This document shows, in pieces, positions 45,149 through 54,435 of a stretch of 64,000 nt of DNA. This DNA comes from CAWCUZ01 sp963798795. GTDB lineage: Bacteria; Acidobacteriota; Vicinamibacteria; Vicinamibacterales; SCN-69-37. Each line of letters begins with the position of its first letter. Position 1 is the first letter of the stretch. Position numbers and translations under genes: made by a program. Under the pieces are notes generated by a model, which worked only from the letters and a program-made list of their open reading frames with translations, was not told where the DNA came from and ran no database searches. The DNA lies in assembly GCA_963798795.1 (NCBI GenBank), contig CAWCUZ010000001.1, positions 620,001 to 684,000 on the forward strand. The letters run 5' to 3'.

Positions 45149-45340
45149 AGGCCACTAGCGGCCGGGCGGGGCAACACCGTGCGGACGACGCGGGCGACGA
45201 AGCGGATGTAGACGATCAGGCCGATGATCGAGAGGATGCCCATGGCCGACATCATCGGGCCGAGGGCCATCGCCACCCAGGGCTCGACGTCGCTGTGAAT
45301 CCACCAGGGCAACCCGCCCGACGCGTCGAGAATGCCCGCC
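45145..45340 (-). pseudogene. membrane protein C-terminal fragment interrupted by IS21 end
   Basis: Minus-strand frame ILDASGGLPWWIHSDVEPW, then ALGPMMSAMGILSIIGLIVYIRFV (membrane helix) and RVVRTVLPRPAASGL, stop. The coding sequence breaks exactly where the IS21-like left end (TGTTAGCG) begins. Confidence 0.6.
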
Positions 45341-45840
45341 TGTTAGCGAACGGGCAAATGCGGCCACCACGGAACGTCTGAAAACCGGCCACGGCAGGTA
45401 AGGGCGATGGCCAATTTCCTGCAAATGCCGAAGAAGCAACAAGTTCTTGCCCTTCTCGAGCTCGGCTGGACCTACCGCCGCATAGAAGCGGAGACGGGCG
45501 TTCGGCGTGAGACCGTCAGCCGGTACGACCGCGCCCGCCAATCAAATGCGGCCAAAACGTTCCCCGGCTCGGATCGGTGTCGCTCCCACGGCCTGGCCCC
45601 GGCGAGACGCAGCCCGACCCGGCAAAGGCGGCCAAAACGTTCGCCGGCTCGACGCCGCCGCGGTTCGCGGCGGCCGCCTATCGGACCGTGATCACCGAGA
45701 AGCTCGACGCGGGCCTCAGCCTGCAGCGGGTGTGGCAAGAGCTCGTTGACGAGTACAGCTACGGGGCCAGCTACGAATCGGTGAAGCGGTTCGTGCGCAC
45801 GCTCACGCGCCGGAGGACTGGTTCCTGCGAGCGCGCCTGG
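45341..45840 (+). mobile_element. IS21-family insertion sequence, left end only
   Basis: Begins TGTTAGCGAACGGGCAAAT, typical of IS21-family left termini, followed by repeated subterminal AATGCGGCCA-like sites (45357 and 45545) and the istA start. The right end and istB are absent; homology is lost near 45840. Confidence 0.75.
45407..45835 (+). pseudogene. istA: IS21-family transposase IstA, N-terminal fragment with frameshift
   Basis: MANFLQMPKKQQVLALLELG, then the HTH WTYRRIEAETGVRRETVSRYD of IstA. A shift near 45600 leads to AYRTVITEKLDAGLSLQRVW and DEYSYGASYESVKRFVRTL. The DDE catalytic core is missing. Confidence 0.8.
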
Positions 45841-45963
45841 CGACCTGCCGGCGCTCTGCGAGCTGCTCGCGCGTGACGGGGTGCCGAACGCCGTGGTGAA
45901 AGAGTTGTGCGAGTTGCTCGGTGAGACCGACGCGGATGAAAGCCTGACGCGCCTTACGTTCAC
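45841..45963 (+). pseudogene. short fragment of an unrecognised protein
   Basis: The frame LPALCELLARDGVPNAVVKE, then LGETDADESLTRLTF has coding character but neither start nor stop in context; it may be the remains of a regulator joined to the IS21 fragment. Confidence 0.3.
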
Positions 45964-46584
45964 TCAACGATCACGAAATCCGTAAACCGCGATTCCAAGC
46001 ACCCAACCTCCACACCAGGCGCAGGCAACCACACACGCAGTTCCCGCTGCCGTCGCCAAAGGCGGGATAAGCATCCGCACAATGCCCGCGCTTATGGCAC
46101 CGAGCGGATAGATCCCCCACATCGCCACTTGCGCAGCGAACCAGACCACGCCCACAACGAGCACGATCCGGCCGACGCGCTTCATGCCAGCCAGCGGCTC
46201 CGCCGACATCGCCAGCCGTCCCGACAGGCTTCCTCCGATCACGCCTGTGACCGCCTCCGCAGCAAGCAGCCGGTACGGTCCGATCGGTCCGATACCGGAC
46301 CACAGGTGTGAAGTCGTGAGCCACCAGAAGACAGTTGAACCGGCGACGTACGCGATTGCCCACACCAGGGCTTCCGCACGGGCCCTCCCGTCAGCATCGC
46401 CATCCTTTCCACGAAAGGCGAAGAACGTGCCAGCCCACAAGGCGAGCCCGCCGCCGAGTAGCTGCACCGCTGCAGCCATGCTCCTGCTCGAGTCTGGCAT
46501 CGAGACTCGAAGAGCCGCCAAAGCAGACACAGCCGCACCGGCCCAGCCAGCAGCCCACACGGCAATGCGAAACCGCGTCGGCAT
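45964..46584 (-). CDS. integral membrane protein of unknown function (206 aa)
   Basis: Five or six predicted helices (IAVWAAGWAGAAVSALAAL, AAAVQLLGGGLALWAGTFFAF, ALVWAIAYVAGSTVFWW, IVLVVGVVWFAAQVAMWG, ATAAGTACVVACAWCGGWVL). ATG 46584 overlaps the TGA of the preceding gene, which is itself interrupted by IS66, so the pair was translationally coupled. No family recognised. Confidence 0.65.
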   Translation of the reverse strand: MPTRFRIAVWAAGWAGAAVSALAALRVSMPDSSRSMAAAVQLLGGGLALWAGTFFAFRGKDGDADGRARAEALVWAIAYVAGSTVFWWLTTSHLWSGIGPIGPYRLLAAEAVTGVIGGSLSGRLAMSAEPLAGMKRVGRIVLVVGVVWFAAQVAMWGIYPLGAISAGIVRMLIPPLATAAGTACVVACAWCGGWVLGIAVYGFRDR

Positions 46585-46688
46585 CACCTGCGTGGATCGC
46601 GTACCAACAGCTCCATTTCGTAAATACTGCAGCTCTCGATACCGTAGTAGGACATCTCGCCCTGCGTCATCAGCCCGCTAAAATACCC

Positions 46689-48204
46689 GTAATTGATTAC
46701 CGGGTCAGTGAGGCGACGCGCGCGCGAAGAGGTCCGGTGAGGCGATCGGATGTGGCGCACGGAGCAGCGTGGTGAGGACGTCGACGCCGTCGAGGTCGCG
46801 CTGGCGGGCCGTGCGCAGGACGCTGGCGATGACCTGTTGGGTGGTGGCGCCGTGCGCGGTCCGATTGCCGCCGCCGTTGACCTTGCGAGTAATCACCGCT
46901 GGACGAATGGCTTGCTCGGCGCGCCAGTTCGTGGCGTCGACGCCAGGGGCGTGAAGAAACCCGAAGAGCGCGCCCCATTCGCGATCGAGATGCGCGACAA
47001 AGCGCTGCACCTCAGGCACGATGGTCGGCCGGTCCAGCACGCGGTCGAGCTGCCGTTCGAGATGCCCGCGCGCGACGGCCACGCCATGTTCAGAGATCGT
47101 GCCTGCCGCGTGCCGATCGCGTAGGGCCAGCGCCCGCTGCAAGAGGTCTTGGACCTCGCCGGGAATGCGGGCGTGCGGATGATCCTGCTGCAGTTCGCGT
47201 GCGCGTCGGAGCAGATGGGCCAGACACGTTTGATGCAAGGCCTCGGTGAATTGCCGATAGGGCGCCCACCCATCGCGGACCAAGATGCCGGCGAAGTCGC
47301 GGCCCAGCACGCGGGCCGCCTCGTCGAAGCCGCGCCCCGGCAGGATCGCGTAGACCGTCGTGTCCGGCGTGGCAAACACCCACAGCCAGTGCAGGTCAGC
47401 ATGGACCCGCCAGCCCGTTTCATCGGCGACCACCATCGCACTGGTCTTCACCGTTTCGCACAAGGCCGTGTAGGGGGGTTGCGCTTTCGCCGCGACCCGA
47501 TGGACCGCGCGCACCAGGGCGCCCCGCGTGACCGGCAGGCCGAACCGATCCGCAAAGACCGTTTCGATCTTGCTGAACGACAATCCGAGTTGCTTGTTGA
47601 AACTCGCCGCGACCGCCAGGGCCTGCGGCCCCAGCTGGACGGCCGCCGCGCCCACCGCATCGGACGTCTGGAGCGGGTGGCGTCCCTGCACGCGTCGGCC
47701 GCAGCGACGGCACCGGCCGATATGCACATCGAACCGGCGCACCACCGGCCGCACGGGCGGCAGGTCCTCTTGATATTGCGCCGTCACATGGGTGTCGTCG
47801 ACTGCGCCCCCGCACTGCGGGCAGGCGGGGGGCACCGGCACGTCATGCACGTCATCGACGACCACGGGCGCCGGCCGTTGGCCGTGACGCCCATGCGCCG
47901 ATCCTGACCGGCGTCCCGGCCGGCGCGGAGGCATCGCCCGCACGCCTTTCGAGAATGGGGCGGCTTGGCGGAATCCCGCGCGTCGCGCCGCCTCCAGCTG
48001 ATCGCGCAACCGCGCGTTTTCTCGGCGCAGCCGCTCGCGTTCGCGTTCGCTCTGTTCCAAGTCGCGCCGGAGTCGGTCGACTTCTTGTCGCAGCTCTTCC
48101 GTCGTGGGCTGACCCGTGGGCTTCGGCAGAGGCTCGCGCTCGCGCACGCGCCTGTTATGCCAGAATCGGCGCGCCAGTACAAGTCAGACCCGGTAATCAA
48201 TTAC
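46689..48204 (-). mobile_element. complete IS66-family insertion sequence
   Basis: Perfect 18-bp terminal inverted repeats, GTAATTGATTACCGGGTC at 46689-46706 and its complement at 48187-48204, with GTAA ends as is typical of IS66. An 8-bp target duplication AAATACCC flanks both sides (46681-46688 and 48205-48212). Contains one intact transposase and no tnpA/tnpB accessory genes, i.e. a single-ORF type of 1,516 bp. Likely a recent and possibly active insertion. Confidence 0.93.
46705..48147 (-). CDS. IS66-family transposase (TnpC-like)
   Basis: 480 aa. Coiled-coil N-terminus (EELRQEVDRLRRDLEQSERE), a zinc-binding module (CPQCGG...CRRCGRR), and the DDE core with ADETGWRVH (Asp), VRDGWAPYRQF (Asp) and NWRAEQAIRP (Glu). 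No interruptions. GTG 48147 is the first possible start after an in-frame stop. Fills almost the whole element. Confidence 0.93.
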   Translation of the reverse strand: MREREPLPKPTGQPTTEELRQEVDRLRRDLEQSERERERLRRENARLRDQLEAARRAGFRQAAPFSKGVRAMPPRRPGRRSGSAHGRHGQRPAPVVVDDVHDVPVPPACPQCGGAVDDTHVTAQYQEDLPPVRPVVRRFDVHIGRCRRCGRRVQGRHPLQTSDAVGAAAVQLGPQALAVAASFNKQLGLSFSKIETVFADRFGLPVTRGALVRAVHRVAAKAQPPYTALCETVKTSAMVVADETGWRVHADLHWLWVFATPDTTVYAILPGRGFDEAARVLGRDFAGILVRDGWAPYRQFTEALHQTCLAHLLRRARELQQDHPHARIPGEVQDLLQRALALRDRHAAGTISEHGVAVARGHLERQLDRVLDRPTIVPEVQRFVAHLDREWGALFGFLHAPGVDATNWRAEQAIRPAVITRKVNGGGNRTAHGATTQQVIASVLRTARQRDLDGVDVLTTLLRAPHPIASPDLFARASPH

Positions 48205-48364
48205 AAATACCCTTCTGCGTCAAAATCTGCATAACTGGTCAGGTAGGAATCCCATGGGTCATCTAAGGGCTCATGATAGACCCCGGCGCCAAGCTCGTGG
48301 TAGACGTCAGTGAAGAACCCCTGGCCAAGAAAGTCATAGTTGAAGTAATGCGAGTCCAGATATC

Positions 48365-48457
48365 GAGAATAGGCCGCATTAGCCGACATAACGCCCGTTC
48401 TCAGACGTCCGTCGCGCCGGTACCCGCCTCCCTGCCCCGGTTTCTCCTCTGACACAG
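48365..48457 (+). repeat. 93-bp dispersed repeat, copy I
   Basis: Full-length F-type copy between the IS66-disrupted gene and the 3' end of the VWFA gene. Confidence 0.9.
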
Positions 48458-48505
48458 AGCCGCCGGAGGCGGGGTGTTCGCCACGGCCGCCGCGGAGTCC
48501 ACCTC

Positions 48506-50609
48506 TCACTCGATCCGGATCTGCACTTCGCGCGTGACGATTGCCTGGCCTCCCACGTCACCCTGAACGCGAACACGGTAGTCGCCAGGAGCCAGAATCC
48601 GTCAGGGGTAGGACCACGTCCAGCGCAGCTTCCCGAGTCCCATGGGCATCGACGGCTTCGAGGTGGTGCTCCTCATGACGGACGACGACGCCATCGTGCT
48701 CGATCTCGAGCGTTGCGTCGACGTGGGATTCTGAACCTCGCCACCAGAGCGGCGCGTACAGACGGAGCGTCTCGGCCGGCCCGAACTCCCGGCGCGTCGT
48801 CGGTTGCCAGGTGAAAGGCACCGTGAACTCGTAAGGAGAAATCACCGCTGGCCCAGCTCCCTCCACCGAGCCGAGGACAAGAGCTGGAATCTGCAGTCCG
48901 CGGTCACCGGGATCGGGCGCCGCAACAGGGAGGTGAATCGCGCCGCTTCGGCCAAGCGCTGTGCTCACGATGGCAATTCGCAAGGTCAGGTCGCCGGGGG
49001 GCACATCAATCGGAGCGTTGAGGATGAAGCTCGCGTCGGTCGCCCCGGGCGGCACCGTAGCCGTCGCGTGGAAGGCGCGCTCCGTCCGCGCCCTGATGTT
49101 CCCGTCCGGATCGATAGCGACAATGCCAAACTCGAACTGGTCGCTCAGGCTGTGCGATCCATCAATCGGCACCGGATACGTCACCCTCATCGTGACCAGG
49201 GCTCGGGAGGTGTGCGCATCGACGATGGTCAACGGTGCGGCCAACGCCCGCAACGGGACGGCCGCGTCCGGCAGCGCGGCGCCCAGCACGCCGTTCAGCG
49301 GCGACCTGGATTCCGGCGCGTCGATGACGGGCGACGGCGCGACGTAGCCCGCCTTTGCGCGGATGCTCAGCCCTGGCCGGCCCGGCACGCGCACGTCGAC
49401 CTCATGGAACTTCCCGTCCCGAACGGGTGGATCGGGATGGAAGCCGATCAGGTAGTAGCTGCTGTTGTCACGGACGATGTCGGCCACGGCGGCGTCCAGG
49501 TTCGCGCGATTGACCTCGGCCAGTCCGCCGGTGTGGTTCGCGACCAGACGCATGAAGTCGTCCTGAAACTGCATGTTCTCGTGGATCTGGAGGAGCGTGC
49601 CGCACGCGTGCTCGCCACCGCACGGTTGGCGCTGATCGGGTGGCGGCAGCGGCTGACCTGGAACGGCCGGCGCACGCGGCTGCTGAATTTCAAACGGGCT
49701 CCGCAACGCGTCCTCGACGTGCGCGGCTCCCCTGGGATTGATCGTGTAGATGCGCACACCTGCGCGCCGTGCGTCATCCAGCGTCTGCAACAACTGCTGA
49801 TACGTGTCGCTGGCGCCGGGACGCTTGAACATGTCCGGATCGGCAAACCCTTCGCCCACGTAGACGACCGATCGCCACGACTGGCCAACGCCGGCCAGGC
49901 TCGAGCAGACGTTCTTCAATACGTCGAGCGTGCGAAGCTCGAACTGGCGGCGGAGTCCTTCTTCCTGCTGATACCGCGGCGCCATCGGCGCGGCGTCATA
50001 CGCGAAGCCCAGCGTTTCGCGCAAGCGGGCGACCGCCCGCATTTGGAGCGCCGAATCTGTCGTGAAGTCGACGCTCAGATCCGACCGCCCCACGTAGACG
50101 ATGGCCACCTGGTCATCAGGCGAAACGGATCGCAGGAATTGCAGAAGCAGCTCGCGCGTCGGAACGATGTGCGTTTCGAGGATGTGCAAATCGTCCACGA
50201 CCACCACGAACTGGCGGCCCTCCACCGGCCGCACATTCGTCACGACGTCGGGCAACTGCGGCCCCACTGCCGGATCGGGCATGTCGCGCCGCACCGGCGT
50301 GACGGACACGAACTGAAAGTTCGAGATCGATTGCACACGGCCTTGCTGAATGAGCTGAAAGTCCTCGCGTCTGAGATCCGGTACTCCACGGCCCGTTTCG
50401 TCGACTGCGACCACATCGAGCGTCACGTAGTCAACCGTTGAACGAAAGGCAGGTGTCTGCGACTGCCCTTGATGCAGCGGGTTGCCCTGAGCGAGCAGCG
50501 CACCCGCACCTGTGAGACTGAGGGACAGGGCGGCACGAACAACCCAGGGTCGCGCACACACTGATCCCTGCGGTCGAGAGATTTCCGCCGAATCCGATTG
50601 CCTTGTCAT
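48506..50609 (-). CDS. VWFA-related acidobacterial protein, secreted (frameshift near the end)
   Basis: About 700 aa. Signal region (VVRAALSLSLTGAGALLAQ), then the motif pattern of VWFA-related acidobacterial proteins: FRSTVDYVTLDVVAVDETGRGV, LRREDFQLIQQG, FVVVVDDLHILET, VAIVYVGRSDLSVDF, YYLIGFHPD. The metal-ion-dependent adhesion site is degenerate (DDLHIL rather than DxSxS). A shift near 48590 leads to APGDYRVRVQGDVGGQAIV and the stop at 48506. Start ATG 50609 precedes the signal. It follows the Cys-rich peptide gene by 65 bases. Confidence 0.82.
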
Positions 50610-50674
50610 TTCCGAGTCGGTTTGCCCCCCTGCCTGACTCGATCGGCTGGCACGGCCGCAAGCGTTAATCGTAG

Positions 50675-50911
50675 TTAGTCGGGAATCCAGATGCAGCCAA
50701 AGTGTACCGTGCACACCTGGTCTGGGCAAGAGCATTCACCGAACGTGGCGCACGAGACGCACTCGCCGAGGTCCTCGTCACAGGTGAATCCCTGATTCGT
50801 CCAACAGTCGCACGCATCCGAGCATTCGTCGCCCCGAGCTCGTCCTGGGCTGCTCGCAACTACCAACGCGAAGCCGATGCACACGCCCAACCTCACGACT
50901 GATCTGGCCAT
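50675..50911 (-). CDS. secreted Cys-rich peptide (78 aa, ten cysteines after the signal)
   Basis: Signal peptide MARSVVRLGVCIGFALVVAS...ARG, then about 50 residues with ten cysteines: ECSDACDCWTNQGFTCDED, LGECVSCATFGECSCPDQVC, HFGCIW. The spacing is toxin- or EGF-like and unlike any domain I can name. It lies 54 bases behind a redoxin-like fragment and 65 bases before the VWFA gene, all on one strand, which suggests disulphide maturation. May be a bacteriocin-like peptide or a surface protein. Confidence 0.65.
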   Translation of the reverse strand: MARSVVRLGVCIGFALVVASSPGRARGDECSDACDCWTNQGFTCDEDLGECVSCATFGECSCPDQVCTVHFGCIWIPD

Positions 50912-50965
50912 ACGGCCGCTCGACAACCACATACGCCCTCCTTCGCAGCCTCAGCTGCGTCGCGT

Positions 50966-51194
50966 TCACCTCCCCCGTACCGCCCTATCGATCGCGGCCT
51001 CCTCTCTTGGACCAAGATCTCCAGACCATACGCCGACGATCTTGCCTGCATCCGACGTCAGAACGACCGTCGGGAGCATGACGACCTTTGTCTGACTCAG
51101 CTTCACAGGCAGTACAACTGGTTCGACGACTCCGCCTGCGGCCAAGTATCCTGGGCTGCCTGCAGATCCGTCCAGCGACGCAAACACCGCCATC
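50966..51194 (-). pseudogene. thioredoxin/redoxin-like fold, C-terminal fragment
   Basis: VFASLDGSAGSPGYLAAGGV, then TKVVMLPTVVLTSDAGKIVG and WSGDLGPREEAAIDRAV. The cis-proline strand (MLPTVVL) and the following hairpin are typical of redoxins. The CxxC half is missing; the fragment begins at repeat copy J. Confidence 0.6.
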
Positions 51195-51287
51195 GAGAAT
51201 AGGCCGCATTAGCCGACATAACGCCCGTTCTCAGACGTCCGTCGCGCCGGTACCCGCCTCCCTGCCCCGGTTTCTCCTCTGACACAG
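51195..51287 (+). repeat. 93-bp dispersed repeat, copy J
   Basis: Full-length F-type copy; redoxin fragment on the left, unassigned 90 bases and a thioesterase fragment on the right. Confidence 0.9.
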
Positions 51288-51379
51288 CATGGCGTATCCC
51301 TCCATCGCCGTGGTCAGCGGCGAACTGCTGTTTGGTCAGCAGGAGGTTACGCCATTTTCAATTTCTACAAGACTCGGGA

Positions 51380-51538
51380 CGGATCCGACTCGTACACGCC
51401 GTCGTAGATCCGTTGTCGCGGCACGCGCACGTCGCAGCGCCCGACGTCGAGGACGACCTCGTGCATGCGCAGGGTCTCGAAGATGGGAATCAGGCTGATG
51501 CGCGCGAGAATCGCGGAGGCATGAGCGGCGTCGATCAT
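51380..51538 (-). pseudogene. PaaI-type thioesterase, N-terminal fragment
   Basis: MIDAAHASAILARISLIPIF, ETLRMHEVVLDVGRCDVRVP, RQRIYDGVYES fits the first strands of a hotdog-fold thioesterase, where a G-x-HGG catalytic loop should follow. It breaks off near 51380. Confidence 0.5.
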
Positions 51539-51557
51539 GCGGGCAGTATGTGCGATT

Positions 51558-51745
51558 TTACTTCGTGCCCGCATTCAATCTCACGGAGGCCTTCACGAGC
51601 GCCTTCAGGGCACGCTCGTTGATCCGATCGCCTTCGTGGAAGTCGATCGCGCGTCTGGTGCCGCCGCCGAAGCCGGCGTTGAACAGCCGGGCCGGATCCG
51701 CGAGCGCCTCGCCTCGGGCGAACGTGACCTTCGGGACCCGCCCTC
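51558..51745 (-). pseudogene. DUF1801/YdhG-like protein, C-terminal fragment
   Basis: KVTFARGEALADPARLFNAG, then GGGTRRAIDFHEGDRINERA, LKALVKASVRLNAGTK and a stop. N-terminal half missing; joins the kinase gene's 3' end at about 51745. Confidence 0.6.
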
Positions 51746-51749
51746 GGGA

Positions 51750-54428
51750 TCAGCGGGCGCTCGTGCGCGCGACCTTGAGTTCGACGACCCACAGATCCGC
51801 CTGCTGCCGATTGACGGCTCCGTACAGCGTGCGCCAGTCCGGCGCCGCGGCGAGCGCGGCGACCAGGTGCAATCCGCCCGTCAGATCGCGGCGACGCCCG
51901 GTGTCCACGTCAACGACCGCCAGACCCTGTGTCTTCGGATCCACGAACAGCACGCGCCGGCTGTCGCCGAGCCACACGAAACTGGCGAACGGCACTCTTC
52001 CGTCCCAGACTTTCTTCGTCGTGGCCGACGCGATGTCGTACACGCCAAGCGCCACGGGGGCGCCGGCGGCGTTCACGGCACCAGCCAACCGGCGTCCATC
52101 GGGCGACCACGCCGTGGGCTCCAGGAAGGAGCCGTCGGGCAGGTCCATCATCACGCGTTTCGGAGTCTGCTCGTCCCACTCGCGCCGCGGATCGAACCAG
52201 AGCGTCGCTGCCGCGCGCGCCCGGCTCGCCACGATCCGATCGCCGGACGGAGAATAGGTCGGATACAACAGGTTGTTCGCGACGTCCGACGGCTCCTTCG
52301 TCAGTGGCCGCAGGCCGCTGCCGTCCGGCCGAATGGCCCAGATGCCGTAGTTGTCCGTCCGATTGGAGTAGAACGCGATCTCCTTGCCGTCCGGCGACCA
52401 GGTGGGTATGCGATCACGAAATGCATCGTCGGTCAGACGCCGAAGACCCGAGCCATCCGTGCGCGAGACGAACACGTCCTCGCGGCTCTCGAAGATGTTC
52501 CCGAGCGCCAGCCACGCGCCGTCCGGCGAGACGCTCCATGGCGCGAGCACTCCCGTGCGATCGAGCAGTTGTCGCGGCGGGCCGACGCGCTCGGTCGCCG
52601 GATCGAACGACATCGCCACCGGATTCGTGGACGTCTGACTCGAACGAAACACCAGGCGCGATCCATCCGCCGACACACTCGGCTGCTCCGCGTTCGCGAC
52701 GCCGGACGTGACGGGTTCCGGCGCCCCCGTGGTCTGCCCCGTGGCTTCGTCGATCGGCACGCGCCAGATGTTCATCGTGCCGCCGCGGTCGCTGCTGAAA
52801 TACAGATAGCGGCCATCGGCGGACCATCGGGGACTCCAGTCGAGCGCCGCATCGACGATCACGGGCGTGCGCGTGCCGCCCTCGGCCGGAATCGTGTACA
52901 GGTCGCGCTGCCCCGTGTCGACGGCCCAGTAGGCGATCCGCCGGCCCGAGGGCGACCAGTCCGGCTGAACGGCGTCGCCGTCGGTGATCTTGCGCGGTTC
53001 GCCGCCCTTGGCCGGCACGACCCACAGCGCGCTCATCGAATTGCGACCCGCCGGATTCGAGATCGCCTCCGTGCAGAACACCAGCTGCGTCCCGTCGGGC
53101 GACCACGCGGGATGAAACCCGAAGTCGGTGACACGCCGCGCGGATTCGCCCGTGGCGCCCGCGACGAAGATCCCGCCGCTCCCGGCCGAGTCGTGAAACG
53201 CGATCGACGCGCCGTCGGGCGAAAACGCCGGTGCGGCCTCCCGCCGGTTCGGATCGACGGCCACGGGCACCGCCGTGCGTCCGCCGATGCGCTGCACGTA
53301 GATGTTCGAGTCCGTGCCCTCGACGCGTACGAAGGCCACAGACGTGCCGTCCGGTGAAATCGACGGGTCCGTCTCGACGCCGGAGTCGTCTGTAATCTGT
53401 TCGAAGGTCACCGGCCCGGTCACGCCGGTGGCCGAGCCTGGCGCCCACGCGCGCCCCGCAAAGAACGCGGCCGCCACGAGCACGGCCGACACCGCGATGA
53501 GCGCCAGCGGAATCCGGCGCCAATCAATCGTGTCGCCCGTTCCGACGATGGCCGGCGCCTTGCCGCTCGACGTCGTCGTGCCCGCGAGCGCCTGGAGGGC
53601 GAAGGCCAGGTCGCGCGCCGACTGGAACCGCTCGCCCGGCTGCTTCTCGAGGCAGTGCCGGATGACGGGCTCGATCGCGGCCGGCGCGGCACCGGTGTCG
53701 CGCGGGAGATCGGGCGCGTCCTCACGCAGGATCGCCGTCATCGTCTCGGCCGCGGTCTCGCGCTGAAACGCGCGCCGCCCCGTCGCCATTTCGTAGAGCA
53801 CGCAACCGAGCGAGAAGATGTCAGAACGAGTGTCGGCCGGCTGGCCTTTCACCTGCTCCGGCGACATGTACCCCACGGTGCCGAGGACGGTGCCCGGGTC
53901 GGTCTGACGCAGTGCGGTCGGCGAGTTCGTCCCGTCGGCCGCGACGATGGCCGGACGCGCGAGACCGAAGTCCAGGATCTTCACGCGGCCGTCCGACGTC
54001 ACGAACACGTTCTCGGGCTTCAGGTCGCGATGGATGATGCCGCCGTCGTGGGCCGCGGCGAGTCCGAGGGCAATCTCGACGCCCGTCTGGACGACCTTTC
54101 TCGCCGGCAGCGCGCCCGACGCGAGGCGCTCTCGAAGCGTGGCGCCGTCGAGCAGCTCCATGACGGCGTAGGCGACACCGCTCGCATCGCGTGCGAAGTC
54201 ATGAATGGCGAGGATGTTCGGATGCGACAGCGCGGCCACGGCCTTGGCCTCGCGCTCGAATCGCGCCAGCGCGTCGGGGTCGGACGACAGGTGCGCCGGC
54301 AGCACCTTGATCGCGACGTCGCGATCGAGCTTCGTGTCGCGGGCGCGGTAGACCTCGCCCATACCGCCGGCGCCAATCGGCGACAGGATCTCGTAGGAGC
54401 CGAGGCGCGTGCCTGGAGTGAGAGCCAT
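51750..54428 (-). CDS. Ser/Thr protein kinase with C-terminal PD40 beta-propeller
   Basis: 892 aa from ATG 54428 (GGAGGGAG upstream). Kinase domain: GAGGMGEVYRARD (P-loop), VAIKVL (Lys), IIHRDLKPENVF (catalytic loop), KILDFGLA (DFG), GTVGYMSPEQVKG (activation and APE). A membrane helix (LALIAVSAVLVAAAFFAG) near residue 330 separates it from PD40 blades (DPSISPDGTSVAFVRVEG, FHPAWSPDGTQLVFC and others). It is a transmembrane receptor kinase whose propeller is extracytoplasmic. Complete. Eight bases separate it from the upstream lamin-tail-like gene. Confidence 0.93.
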   Translation of the reverse strand: MALTPGTRLGSYEILSPIGAGGMGEVYRARDTKLDRDVAIKVLPAHLSSDPDALARFEREAKAVAALSHPNILAIHDFARDASGVAYAVMELLDGATLRERLASGALPARKVVQTGVEIALGLAAAHDGGIIHRDLKPENVFVTSDGRVKILDFGLARPAIVAADGTNSPTALRQTDPGTVLGTVGYMSPEQVKGQPADTRSDIFSLGCVLYEMATGRRAFQRETAAETMTAILREDAPDLPRDTGAAPAAIEPVIRHCLEKQPGERFQSARDLAFALQALAGTTTSSGKAPAIVGTGDTIDWRRIPLALIAVSAVLVAAAFFAGRAWAPGSATGVTGPVTFEQITDDSGVETDPSISPDGTSVAFVRVEGTDSNIYVQRIGGRTAVPVAVDPNRREAAPAFSPDGASIAFHDSAGSGGIFVAGATGESARRVTDFGFHPAWSPDGTQLVFCTEAISNPAGRNSMSALWVVPAKGGEPRKITDGDAVQPDWSPSGRRIAYWAVDTGQRDLYTIPAEGGTRTPVIVDAALDWSPRWSADGRYLYFSSDRGGTMNIWRVPIDEATGQTTGAPEPVTSGVANAEQPSVSADGSRLVFRSSQTSTNPVAMSFDPATERVGPPRQLLDRTGVLAPWSVSPDGAWLALGNIFESREDVFVSRTDGSGLRRLTDDAFRDRIPTWSPDGKEIAFYSNRTDNYGIWAIRPDGSGLRPLTKEPSDVANNLLYPTYSPSGDRIVASRARAAATLWFDPRREWDEQTPKRVMMDLPDGSFLEPTAWSPDGRRLAGAVNAAGAPVALGVYDIASATTKKVWDGRVPFASFVWLGDSRRVLFVDPKTQGLAVVDVDTGRRRDLTGGLHLVAALAAAPDWRTLYGAVNRQQADLWVVELKVARTSAR

Positions 54429-54435
54429 CTCCCTC

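Larger units (their letters stand above)
46584..48364 (-). pseudogene. unknown gene interrupted by the IS66 element and truncated at repeat copy I
   Basis: Two minus-strand exon-like pieces: 48205-48364 (YLDSHYFNYDFLGQGFFTDV, then YHELGAGVYHEPLDDPWDSY, TSYADFDAEGY) and 46584-46688 (FSGLMTQGEMSYYGIESC, IYEMELLVRDPRR, stop). Removing the IS and one 8-bp target copy restores a continuous frame across ...AEGYFSGLM. The N-terminus is missing at repeat copy I. Function unknown. Confidence 0.75.

Noticed and set aside
45341..46688. A complete IS21 element ending before the IS66
   Set aside because: No istB, no DDE core and no matching right end between 45840 and 46688.
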